The translations under genes were made by a program, and so were the position numbers. From Prado023 sp963700475 (GTDB taxonomy: Bacteria; Actinomycetota; Actinomycetes; S36-B12; CAIYMF01), in contig CAVOXR010000010.1 in the NCBI GenBank assembly GCA_963700475.1, positions 62,001-126,000 on the forward strand: a DNA stretch of 64,000 bases, read 5' to 3'. The first letter of the stretch is position 1. Each line of letters opens with the position of its first letter. Below the pieces are notes generated by a model that was given only the letters and a program-made list of their open reading frames with translations, did not search any database and was not told the DNA's origin. This document shows, in pieces, positions 52,346-60,571 of the stretch.

Positions 52346-53288
52346 GTGGCACACCGAATCGGTTTCGCTGCCGCTGGCGTCGTCGCCGCCCTGCTCCTTG
52401 CGGGATGCGGCTCGGCGGCTGACTCAACGAGCCTCCGCCGGGACGGGGGCGGGGGCCAGGGCCAAGGTGGTCGCCACGACGACGATCTGGGGCGACCTCG
52501 CCGGCCAGATCGTCGAGTGTGCGGGCGCAGGCGACGTGACCACCCTCATGCCCGTCGGCACCGACCCGCACGACTACTCCCCCTCCTCGCAGGACATGGC
52601 GTCCATGGTGTCCGCCGACCTGGTGATCGCCAACGGGCTCGGCCTTGAGGAGGGCCTGGCGCAGAGCATCGAGTCCGCGAAGTCCGACGGGGCCACCGTG
52701 TTCGAGGTCGCCCCGCAGCTGGATCCACTGCCGTTCGGTGAGAACGCCGGCGATCACGGCAGCGAGGACCCGCACGTCTGGCAGGACGTCACGCGTGCGG
52801 CCAAGGCCTCCGGACTGATCGGCGCCGAGTTGACGAAGGCCACGGGGAACCCCGACTACGCCGAGTGCGGAACCCTGCTCCAGGGCGAGCTCATGACCGT
52901 GAACGACGAGGTGGCCGCGACTCTGGCCAAGGTCCCCGAGGAGCGCCGCATCCTCGTGACCGACCACGACGCGCTGGGCTACCTCGCCGCCGCCTACGGC
53001 TACACCGTGGCTGGCACCGTGGTCCCGGGCGGGTCCACCCTGGCCGAGCCGAGCTCCGCTGAGCTGGCGGCCCTGGCGGCCACCGTCAAGGAGGCGGGCG
53101 TCCCCGCGATCTTCGCCAACACGGCCAACCCGCAGGCGCTGATCGACGCGCTGGCCTCGGAGGTCGGCGACATCAAGGTCGTGGACCTCTACGTGGACAG
53201 CCTCGGAGAGCCCGGGTCCGGGGCCGACACCTACCAGGGGATGGTCCGGACCAACGCCCAGCGGATCTCCGACGCGTTGGCTGGTTAG
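52346..53288 (+). pseudogene. znuA: Zinc ABC transporter binding lipoprotein ZnuA, frameshifted as read
   Basis: GTG 52346 with GAGGAGG upstream opens a lipoprotein signal ending LLAGC; the rest of ZnuA continues in another frame. Removing one base near 52432-52433 (GCCTCC) would join them into 313 residues. The mature part is complete: KVVATTTIWGDLAGQ, the zinc-ligand His in GTDPHDYSPS and EDPHVWQDV, VTDHDALGYLAAAYG, and a C-terminal VVDLYVDSLG. It delivers zinc to ZnuB. The acidic-His loop (NAGDHGSED) is short. A sequencing error is as likely as a real mutation, since downstream genes are intact. Confidence 0.85.
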
Positions 53289-53297
53289 GCTGCGGCC

Positions 53298-54182
53298 GTG
53301 GCCGTGATCGAGTGGTTCACCGAGCCGTTCGCGCTGGGCTTCCAGCAGCGGGCGCTCGTCGGCGGCGTCCTCGCCGGGCTCATGTGCTCGGTGGTGGGCA
53401 CGTGGCTGGTGCTGCGCGGTATGGCCTTCTTCGGCGATGCGTTCACCCATGGAGTCGTACCCGGCATCGCCGCCGCCGTGGCCTTCAACTTCTCCCCACT
53501 GCTGGGGGCAGCGATCGCCGCCGCGGTCATGCTCCTGCTGATCGAGACCGTCCGCCGGCACAGCAGCCTCAGTGAGGACACCGCCATCGGCCTGCTCTTC
53601 GTTGGGATGCTGGGCCTGGGCGTGGTGATCATCTCGAAGGTCGACAGCTACACCGGCAGCCTCACCTCGATCCTGTTCGGCGACGCACTGGGCGTCACCC
53701 GCGAGGACATCGCGTGGCAACTGGCACTCGGTGCCGTGGTCATCGGCGCATCGATCCTGCTCTACCGCCCGCTCCTGGCACTGTCGTTCAACGAGCAGAA
53801 GGCCTACCTGCTGGGGATGCGGCCGCGGATGGCGCACGCCGCCCTGCTCGTGCTGATCGCCACCGCCGTCATCGGCAGCTTCCAGGCCGTCGGCACCCTG
53901 CTCGTCTTCGCCCTGCTGGTCGGGCCCCCCGCCACGGCCTCGCTGGTCTCGCGGACGGTCCCCCGGATGATGTTCGGCGCCGCTGCCCTGTCCGTGGTCT
54001 CGGTGTGGCTGGGGCTGGTGATCAGCTACCACCTGGGCACGGCCGCCTCGGCCACGATGGCGATCATCCCCGTTGCGATCTTCTTCCTGGTGCTGCCCTT
54101 CTCCCGGGCGATCAACCGCCGTCGCCAGTTGCGCGACAACAGCCTCGAGCACGCGGGCGACGAGGTCGGGTCGGTGGCGTGA
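53298..54182 (+). CDS. znuB: Zinc ABC transporter permease ZnuB
   Basis: 294 residues, about eight membrane helices of the ABC-3 family: VLAGLMCSVVGTWLVLRGMAFFGDAF near the start (shown by LVLRGMAFFGDAFTHGVVPG) and GTLLVFALLVGPPATA later. It forms the zinc channel. GTG 53298 is preceded by TAGGCT six bases upstream, where the TAG is also the znuA stop, so an internal leaderless promoter may lie there. It overlaps znuC by one base. Confidence 0.92.
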   Translation: MAVIEWFTEPFALGFQQRALVGGVLAGLMCSVVGTWLVLRGMAFFGDAFTHGVVPGIAAAVAFNFSPLLGAAIAAAVMLLLIETVRRHSSLSEDTAIGLLFVGMLGLGVVIISKVDSYTGSLTSILFGDALGVTREDIAWQLALGAVVIGASILLYRPLLALSFNEQKAYLLGMRPRMAHAALLVLIATAVIGSFQAVGTLLVFALLVGPPATASLVSRTVPRMMFGAAALSVVSVWLGLVISYHLGTAASATMAIIPVAIFFLVLPFSRAINRRRQLRDNSLEHAGDEVGSVA

Positions 54183-55006
54183 TGGCTGCGACACCCAATC
54201 ACGGCGGGCACGTCCACAGCCCCGGCACCGGATCCGCAGGTGGCGACCTCATCGTCGAGGCAACGGACCTGGAGCTCCGGTACGGCAGCTTCGTGGCAAT
54301 CGCGTCGTCCACGTTCGCGATCCCCCGGATCGGCGTGGTCTCGGTGATCGGCCCCAACGGGTCGGGCAAGTCCACGCTGCTGTCAGCCCTTGTCGGGATC
54401 GTCCCGGTCGCGGCCGGCACCCTCAGCGTGCTCGGCGTCGCGCCGGAATCGGCACGGGAGCGGATGAGCTACGTCATGCAGGCCACGCCGGTCCCGCGCG
54501 TCACGCCCATCACGGTCCGGGAGGTGGTGGGGCTGGGCCGGTACGCCGAGCGGGGGATGTTCGGTCGGTTCCGCAGCTCGGATCGGCAGGCGATCGACGA
54601 CGCCCTGGAACGCATGGAGATCAGCCACCTCGCCCGCCGGCACATGCACGAGCTCTCCGGTGGGCAGCGCCAGCGCGTCCTGATCGCACAGGGAATCGTC
54701 CAGGAGCACGAGCTGCTCGTCCTCGACGAGCCCCTCACCGGCCTGGACATCACCTCGGCAGCCACCATCGACACCCTCATCCACGAGCAGCGCGCCGACG
54801 GGTGCACCGTGATCCTCACCACGCACGACCTCGACGAGGCCAGAGCAGCCGACTGGGTCGTGCTGGTCAGCGGCCGCGTCGTGGCGTCCGGCCCGCCGGC
54901 CGAGGTGTGCACGCGCCTCAACCTCGAGGTCGCCTACGGGTTGGGCAGCATGCACGAATGGGAGGGCTTCCTCGACGACCCCGCCCACGACACCCACGAG
55001 CGCTGA
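54182..55006 (+). CDS. znuC: Zinc ABC transporter ATP-binding protein ZnuC
   Basis: 274 residues. The ATG overlaps the znuB stop (TGATG). A His-containing N-terminus (NHGGHVHSPG) precedes the ABC domain: Walker A GPNGSGKSTLL, signature LSGGQRQRVLIAQG, Walker B LLVLDEPLTGLD, switch His TTHDLDEA. It drives zinc import with ZnuA and ZnuB. The order and the divergent zur make the zinc assignment firmer than manganese. Confidence 0.92.
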   Translation: MAATPNHGGHVHSPGTGSAGGDLIVEATDLELRYGSFVAIASSTFAIPRIGVVSVIGPNGSGKSTLLSALVGIVPVAAGTLSVLGVAPESARERMSYVMQATPVPRVTPITVREVVGLGRYAERGMFGRFRSSDRQAIDDALERMEISHLARRHMHELSGGQRQRVLIAQGIVQEHELLVLDEPLTGLDITSAATIDTLIHEQRADGCTVILTTHDLDEARAADWVVLVSGRVVASGPPAEVCTRLNLEVAYGLGSMHEWEGFLDDPAHDTHER

Positions 55007-55018
55007 CCGGAGCCGACG

Positions 55019-55034
55019 GTCTGCCGCGGCAGAC
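55019..55034 (+). terminator. Perfect 16-base palindrome after znuC
   Basis: GTCTGCCGCGGCAGAC, 13 bases past the znuC stop. As RNA it gives a stem of about six pairs with a small loop, and could end the znu transcript. Confidence 0.45.
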
Positions 55035-55146
55035 GCTCACGCGCGCCCTGACCGTCGTTCGCGCCTCCCGGCCACCGTTCCAGTGCCCGCCGGCCGACGT
55101 CCGTTCCCGCCGCCCGAGGGGCTTGCTCCCGAATGGCCGATCTACA

Positions 55147-55199
55147 CACGATCTGCTTCCCTTCTCACGATCTGCTTCCGGAATACGAGAAGCAGATCG
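55147..55199. repeat. Direct and inverted repeats in the znuC/EEP gap
   Basis: CACGATCTGCTTCC occurs at 55147-55160 and 55166-55179 (19-base period), and GAAGCAGATCG at 55189-55199 is the inverse of CGATCTGCTTC at 55168-55178, giving an 11-bp stem with a 10-base loop. It lies between two convergent transcripts. Confidence 0.75.
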
Positions 55200-55212
55200 C
55201 TGGGACGGAAGC

Positions 55213-55280
55213 GGATCGTTGGGCGGCGCCCTGGAGTCGGGGCAGAGGATCGTTGGATGCGGCCGTGGAGTCGGCGGCGG
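55213..55280. repeat. 34-base imperfect tandem duplication
   Basis: GGATCGTTGG at 55213 and 55247, each followed 19 bases on by TGGAGTCGG, gives two 34-base copies with divergence in the middle. It ends at the natural stop of the EEP gene. Confidence 0.65.
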
Positions 55281-55281
55281 G

Positions 55282-56299
55282 TCAGCGCAGGGGGAGGTCC
55301 ACCATCACCATGTTGTGGTCCGACGCCCGGTAGTTGTTGTCGAACTTCCCCTTCGCCGGTCAGGTGCAGGACGACCTCGTGGCGTGAGGGAGCCACGGTG
55401 GAGAAGATGTAGTCGATCCGGGTCGTGTCGCGGCCGTAGTAGTAGGGCCGGGGCGGGAAGCCCTTGAACTTGCGCGTCTTGGGCGTGTAGTTGACCGTCG
55501 AGTAGCTGCCGTTGACCTTCTCCGGCGCTGCGTACCCGTCGATCATCCCGGCGTTGGCCAGGATCTGCTGGGCACCGTTCGGCTGCCGCCGCTGGTAGGA
55601 GTTGAAGTCCCCTGAGATGACGATGTTCACCCCGGTGATGCCACTGCCTGCGATCAGGCCGTCAGCCCAGGGCCGCAGCGCTGACGCAACGGCCACGCGC
55701 AGGCGTTCCCCCTCACCGGTCTTCTCGGTCGGCAGGTGCACCGAGATGAACAGCGTCGTCCGCGCGCTACCCAGGGGGGTCAGGAACGCGTACGAGGCGT
55801 TGCGATCCTGCGTCCTGCCGAAGTCGACCCCGGCGATCGTGGACATGCCCGCCATGCCCGCCGCCGGCGCGCCAGTGGGCAGGGTCGCCAAGCTCATGCG
55901 CGACGGCTTGAAGAAGATGTGCGCCCCACGCGTGCAGCCGAGGGTGCACTGCGAGTAGTCCGTCGAGGTGATCTGGTAGCCCAAGGAGCCGAGCAGTCCG
56001 CGAACGTCGTCCAGATGCGTGCCACCGCCCCACCGCTGGAGGTTGGCCTCCTGGACGGCGAGGACGTCGGGCGAGGCGTCCTGCACGGTGTTGACCAGGG
56101 CGACCCGACGCTTCGACCACGACCACTTGGACGCGAGTCGCGTCGTCTTCATCACGTTGTAGGTGGCCACGCGGATGGCGTCGTCGGCAGGTGCCGAGCG
56201 GGGGACACTTGCCTGGGCGATCGACACGGACCCAGCGAGCAGGCTCATCGCCGTGGCCACGGTGACAGCGAGCGTGCGCACGGATGCGTACACGGCCAT
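55282..56299 (-). pseudogene. Exported endonuclease/exonuclease/phosphatase (EEP) family protein, frameshifted as read
   Basis: ATG 56299 with GAGGGGG upstream and a signal peptide (VTVATAMSLLAGSVSIAQA). EEP motifs: RVATYNVMKT, VLAVQEANL, FISVHLP, VISGDFNS and TTRIDYIFST. The frame then leaves the family at 55348-55351, a run of four C (G on the coding strand). Dropping one base restores DNNYRASDHNMV, with the essential SDH histidine, and a natural stop at 55282-55284, giving 338 residues. As read, the frame runs on into the repeats to 55142. Secreted EEP enzymes cleave nucleic acids or phosphodiesters; the substrate is unknown. Error in a homopolymer is likely. Confidence 0.85.
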
Positions 56300-56457
56300 G
56301 TGCCCCCTCGGTGTCGGTCTCGCCCCCGGGATGGGGCCTGTTCAGGCGTTCGTCGGCATACCCTGCCCCAGAACTTGACCGATGGCACGCACATTCGCCC
56401 CCTTTGCGTGCATCCGTTCACCGTCCCGACAGCGACTGGCTGAGGTTCACACGGCGG

Positions 56458-56463
56458 TAGAAT
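56458..56463 (+). promoter_or_regulatory. Putative -10 of prfC
   Basis: TAGAAT, giving a leader of about 80 bases. A clear -35 was not found. Confidence 0.4.
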
Positions 56464-56548
56464 CAGGCTCATCGGGTGCCGTCGACGGCGCCCCTCGTCC
56501 CGGCTCCGATGGAGCGCGTGGGCCCGCCCGAAGAGCACCTGGAGTCCG

Positions 56549-58183
56549 ATGAGCGAGCCGTCGTCCGGCCCGGGATCCGCTGTGGTCATCGGCGTGGGAA
56601 CGGTGACCGAGGAGGCCGGACGCCGCCGCACGTTCGCCGTCATCAGCCATCCCGACGCGGGAAAGTCGACGCTCACCGAGGCCCTGTCGCTGCATGCGCG
56701 GGCGATCGGACAGGCCGGCGCGGTGCACGGCAAGGCCGGGCGGCGCTCGACAGTGTCGGACTGGATGGAGATGGAGCAGGCGCGCGGCATCTCCATCAGC
56801 TCGTCGGCGCTGCAGTTCACCTACCGGGACATCGTCCTGAACCTGGTGGACACGCCCGGGCACGCGGACTTCTCCGAGGACACGTATCGCGTGCTGACCG
56901 CCGTGGACAGCGCGGTCATGCTGCTGGATGCCGCCAAGGGCCTGGAGCCCCAGACGATGAAGCTGTTCGAGGTGTGCCGCAGCCGCGGCGTGCCGATCGT
57001 CACGGTCGTGAACAAGTGGGACCGTCCCGGGCGTGACCCGCTGGCGCTGATGGACGAGATCCAGACACGCACCGGCCTGATCCCGACACCCCTGACGTGG
57101 CCGGTCGGGGTGGCCGGGGACTTCCGCGGGGTCCTGGATCGCACGACCGGTGGGTTCATCAAGTTCACCCGCACCGCGGGCGGAGCCTCGATCGCGCCGC
57201 AGCAGTACCTCGATCCCGAGGCCGCCCTGGCCAGCGAGGGTGCGGCATGGGCCGAGGCGGTGGGTGAGCACGAGCTGCTCGACGCCGACGGCTACAACCA
57301 CGACGAGGCCGAGTACCTGGCCGAGCGGACCACGCCGGTGCTGTTCGCCGCCGCGGTGCTGAACTTCGGCGTCGGGCAGCTGCTCGACGTGCTGTGCGAC
57401 CTCGCGCCGCCCGCCGGCGCGCGACCCGACGAGGCGGGCACCCCCCGACCTGTCGAGGCGCCATTCAGCGCCCAGGTGTTCAAGGTCCAGGCGGGCATGG
57501 ACTCCGCGCACCGCGACCGGCTGGCGTTCGCCCGGGTGAACTCCGGGGTGTTCCACCGCGGGGACGTCCTGACCCACGAGCCGACCGGCCGCTCGTTCGC
57601 GACGAAGTACGTGCACGCCGTCTTCGGCCGGACGCGCGAGACGTTGGAGGTCGCCTACCCGGGGGACGTCATCGGGCTGGTGAACGCCGGGTCGCTGCGC
57701 GCCGGGGACACGTTGTACGCCGAGACCCCGGTCCGGTTCCCTCCGATCCCGAGCTTCGCCCCGGAGCACTTCCGGATCGCCCGGGCCAAGGACCCGTCGC
57801 GGTACAAGCAGTTCCAGCGCGGCATCGACCAGCTCGACCAGGAGGGCGTCGTCCAGGTGCTGCGCTCGGATCGCCGCGGCAACCAGGCCCCGGTGCTGGC
57901 GGCGGTCGGCCCCATGCAGTTCGAGGTCGCGGCGCATCGGCTCGAGCACGAGCTGCGTGCGCCGATCCATCTCGAGACGCTGCCCTACACGATCGCCCGG
58001 CGCACCCGCCGTGAGGACATCGCGGCCATCGAGGCCCGTCGCGGCACCGAGGTGCTCGAACGCGGGGACGGGGCGCTGCTTGCCCTGTTCACCGACCGCT
58101 GGCAGGTCCAGTGGGTGCAGCGCGACCATCCCGAAGTGGTCCTCGACCCGTTGGTGGCCGAGATCGACGAGTCGGCGCGGTAG
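56549..58183 (+). CDS. prfC: Peptide chain release factor 3
   Basis: 544 residues, a translational GTPase that recycles RF1 and RF2 from the ribosome. G1 HPDAGKSTLTEAL, the switch II segment VDTPGHADFSEDT and NKWDRPGRDP (G4) are intact, and the C-terminal domain contains GPMQFEVAAHRLEHEL typical of RF3. ATG 56549 with GGAG six bases upstream begins shortly before the G domain. RF3 is absent from many actinobacteria, so its presence is of some note. Confidence 0.95.
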   Translation: MSEPSSGPGSAVVIGVGTVTEEAGRRRTFAVISHPDAGKSTLTEALSLHARAIGQAGAVHGKAGRRSTVSDWMEMEQARGISISSSALQFTYRDIVLNLVDTPGHADFSEDTYRVLTAVDSAVMLLDAAKGLEPQTMKLFEVCRSRGVPIVTVVNKWDRPGRDPLALMDEIQTRTGLIPTPLTWPVGVAGDFRGVLDRTTGGFIKFTRTAGGASIAPQQYLDPEAALASEGAAWAEAVGEHELLDADGYNHDEAEYLAERTTPVLFAAAVLNFGVGQLLDVLCDLAPPAGARPDEAGTPRPVEAPFSAQVFKVQAGMDSAHRDRLAFARVNSGVFHRGDVLTHEPTGRSFATKYVHAVFGRTRETLEVAYPGDVIGLVNAGSLRAGDTLYAETPVRFPPIPSFAPEHFRIARAKDPSRYKQFQRGIDQLDQEGVVQVLRSDRRGNQAPVLAAVGPMQFEVAAHRLEHELRAPIHLETLPYTIARRTRREDIAAIEARRGTEVLERGDGALLALFTDRWQVQWVQRDHPEVVLDPLVAEIDESAR

Positions 58184-58293
58184 CTCGCGAGGCAGAGCCC
58201 CGAGCGGGCCGCCCCGGCGACGTGCAGGTCCTTGGCCTCTGGTCCCGCCCTCCCGCGGACGACTACGGTCGAAGCAGGGCGAGGAGGTGAGCG

Positions 58294-58446
58294 ATGTTCA
58301 ACCTGATGCTGCTGCTGCCCCTCGTGGGCACATTCGTGGCCGTATGGGGCAAGGTCAGGCACAACCGGACGGTCATGTGGATCGGTGTCGCGATGATCCT
58401 GGGGTTCCTGGGCCTCGGGTTGCTCGATCGGCTGCTGGCAGGCTGA
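58294..58446 (+). CDS. Small membrane protein (50 residues)
   Basis: ATG 58294 with a very strong GAGGAGGTGA upstream and TACGGT at 58265-58270 as a possible -10. Two hydrophobic helices (MLLLPLVGTFVAVWG and VMWIGVAMILGFLGLGLL) are joined by a basic turn KVRHNR, a helical hairpin with both ends probably outside. No family recognised. Gene reality is supported by the ribosome site and composition. Confidence 0.7.
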   Translation: MFNLMLLLPLVGTFVAVWGKVRHNRTVMWIGVAMILGFLGLGLLDRLLAG

Positions 58447-58479
58447 CGGGCCACCTTCCCGCGCTGCCCGGGTTGTTGG

Positions 58480-59688
58480 TCAGTGCGGCGCCATCAACGA
58501 GTCCAGGTGGTAGCGGACCTGGAGCGCCACGGACGCGCCCTCGCCGACCGCCGACGCCAGTTGCTTGGTCGACCCCGCGCGCACGTCCCCAGCGGCGAAG
58601 ACACCCGGGATCGACGTGGTGTGCATCCGGTCGGTGACGATGAACCCGCGCTCGTCCAGCTCGAGTAGTCCGTCCAGCCATTCGGTGTTCGGGTCGAGCC
58701 CGACGAAGACGAACGCCGCCGCGGCCGCGTGCTCCCGCTCGACGCCGTCCGGGCCGACGAGGGTCACCCCGGCGAGCTTTCCGCCCTCGGTCGCCGTGAA
58801 CCGGGTGACGGCCGTTCCGGTCAGGACTGTCATCCGCGGATGCTGCTCCACCTTGTCCTGAAGCAACCTCGACGCCACCGGCATGGCGCTGCGCTCGAGG
58901 ATCGTGACGTGGGCGGCGAACTGCGTGAGGAACAGGCCCTCCTCGAAGCCGGAGTTCCCGCCGCCGACGACGACGACCTCCTCGGCGTCGCGGTAGAACG
59001 GACCGTCGCAGGTCGCGCAGAAGTGGATGCCGGCGCCGATCAGGTCGTCCTCCCCCACGGCGCCGGTGCGACGGTAGGTCGATCCGGTGGCGATGACCAC
59101 TGCACCGGCCGAGAGACGCTGGCCGGTCGAGGTGATCACGGTCGTCAGGCCGTCCGTGGGCTCGAGCCCGGCCACGCTGACCGCGGGCAGCATCTCCACG
59201 CCGTAGCGCTGGGCATGGGCGACGAAACGCGACGCGAGCTCGGCACCGCCGATGCCGTCGGGGAACCCGGGGTAGTTGTCGAGGCGCTCGGTGGATCCCG
59301 CCTGGCCGCCGAGGGCGGAGCTATCGAGGACGAGCGTGCGCAAGTTCTCCCGGGCGGCGTAGATCGCCGTGGTGAGGCCGGCGGGGCCGCCTCCCACGAT
59401 GACCACGTCATATGACGTGGCCGCGGCCTCCCGGGTCAGCCCCAGCTTCTCGGCCAGCTCCTCATTCGACGGCTCCGCGAGATGGCTGCCGTCGGGGAAC
59501 ACGATCGTCGGGATGATCATCTTGCCGTCGTTGTAGCGCTCGACGGTGGCCTGCTCCTCGGGGGTGGCCTCGAGGTCCACGTACGAGTAGGTGACCCGCT
59601 GCTCGGCCAGGAAGGACTTGCTCCGGCGGCAGTCGGGGCACCACGCGGCGCCGTAGAGGACCAGTTGCGGGGCGGTGGGCTCAGTCAT
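58480..59688 (-). CDS. Glutaredoxin-thioredoxin reductase fusion protein
   Basis: 402 residues. The first ~85 residues are a glutaredoxin domain with WCPDC and IPTIVFPDG; the rest is a complete thioredoxin reductase: FAD loop VIVGGGPAGLTTAIYAA, redox centre FCATCDGPFY, NADPH loop VVVGGGNSGFEEG and the flavin-side GVFAAGDVR. It should pass NADPH electrons through CATC to its own N-terminal domain. ATG 59688 follows CACACT by six bases. The N-terminal domain is closely alike to the free glutaredoxin at 31.4 kb, so an exchangeable partner is possible. Confidence 0.92.
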   Translation of the reverse strand: MTEPTAPQLVLYGAAWCPDCRRSKSFLAEQRVTYSYVDLEATPEEQATVERYNDGKMIIPTIVFPDGSHLAEPSNEELAEKLGLTREAAATSYDVVIVGGGPAGLTTAIYAARENLRTLVLDSSALGGQAGSTERLDNYPGFPDGIGGAELASRFVAHAQRYGVEMLPAVSVAGLEPTDGLTTVITSTGQRLSAGAVVIATGSTYRRTGAVGEDDLIGAGIHFCATCDGPFYRDAEEVVVVGGGNSGFEEGLFLTQFAAHVTILERSAMPVASRLLQDKVEQHPRMTVLTGTAVTRFTATEGGKLAGVTLVGPDGVEREHAAAAAFVFVGLDPNTEWLDGLLELDERGFIVTDRMHTTSIPGVFAAGDVRAGSTKQLASAVGEGASVALQVRYHLDSLMAPH

Positions 59689-59757
59689 GCCCTGAGTGTG
59701 GACCGCTGGCGCCGGACGCGCAGTTCGACCCATGAGGTCGCAGGCGCACTCGACCCC

Positions 59758-60294
59758 TCAGTCCTCGTCGCCCTCTGCGGCCTGCTTCGCTGCCTCGCGC
59801 TCACGTTCCGCGGCCTGCTTCGCCGCCTCTTCGGCACGTTCCGCGGCCTGCTCTGCCGCTTCCTCCGCACGTTCCGCGGCCTGCTTGGCCTCTTCGCGCC
59901 CGTTCTCGTCGGAGTCCTCGCGACGCTCGGGAGACCGGGAGCGAACCTTCGCCCTGGGCTCCTCGCGCTTGACCTGCGCGCTGGGGGCACTGGTGCGTCG
60001 GACCTTGGGGGCGCTGGTTCGTCGCGGGGCCGGAGCCACCGAGCGTTGGACGGCTGGCACCTTCACGGCCACGACGTCCTTGACCGTGACCGTCGGGGTG
60101 GGCTCAACAATGAGGCGGACCTTGGTCCGCGTGATGGTAGGAGTGGGGATCGGCTCGGGCGTGCGAAGTGCGGCACCGTCGGCAGGGAGTGCGATCTCAT
60201 GGGCTTGTGGCGCGCTGAGCACAACCTGGTACAGGCCACCGCCCAGCATCGCGCTGGACAGCAGCGCGATGCACCAGCCGATCAGCAGCCGCAT
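59758..60294 (-). CDS. Anchored protein with Ala/Glu 11-residue repeats
   Basis: 178 residues, ATG 60294 with GAGGGAGGG upstream. One N-terminal membrane helix (LLIGWCIALLSSAMLGGGLY) acts as signal or anchor; a Thr/Val/Pro-rich extended part and a basic Arg/Ser region follow; the C-terminal ~45 residues repeat an 11-residue unit of the AAEQAAERAEE kind, a likely coiled coil. At DNA level ACGTTCCGCGGCCTGCT recurs at 59803, 59836 and 59869, a 33-base period. No family recognised. Confidence 0.7.
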   Translation of the reverse strand: MRLLIGWCIALLSSAMLGGGLYQVVLSAPQAHEIALPADGAALRTPEPIPTPTITRTKVRLIVEPTPTVTVKDVVAVKVPAVQRSVAPAPRRTSAPKVRRTSAPSAQVKREEPRAKVRSRSPERREDSDENGREEAKQAAERAEEAAEQAAERAEEAAKQAAEREREAAKQAAEGDED

Positions 60295-60346
60295 CTGCCC
60301 TCCCTCGGTGGTGACGTACACCGGGCGCGGACCGGTGTCGGTCCGT

Positions 60347-60571
60347 TCACAGGTGGTATCGGCCCGGGGGGGCGGTGGGCTGAAGGGCTTGACAAGGCCT
60401 TGACGGCGACATCGCACGGCCTTGCCGCCGTCCTGCAGCCAGCGAGTGGATCGCCTCGGACAGCATCGACGACGACCCGGTCAAGGCGAACGCCACGAAC
60501 TTCGTGATCGCGATCCCCAGGTTCGCCAGTCCCGCCGCGATGACGGCCCGGAACCCGCCCTCGGTGCTCAC
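60347..60571 (-). pseudogene. Truncated CDF (cation efflux) transporter, N-terminal remnant
   Basis: From GTG 60571, which overlaps the stop of the TRIC gene by GTGA, the first ~45 residues match the start of cation diffusion facilitators: AANLGIAITKF-like (GLANLGIAITKFVAFAL) then TGSSSMLSEAIHSLA. At about 60434 the match stops where DTGNQ would follow, and the frame runs 30 unrelated residues to a stop. The rest of the gene, more than 250 codons, is absent, so an internal deletion or rearrangement joined this point to the region upstream of the repeat protein. Confidence 0.75.
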
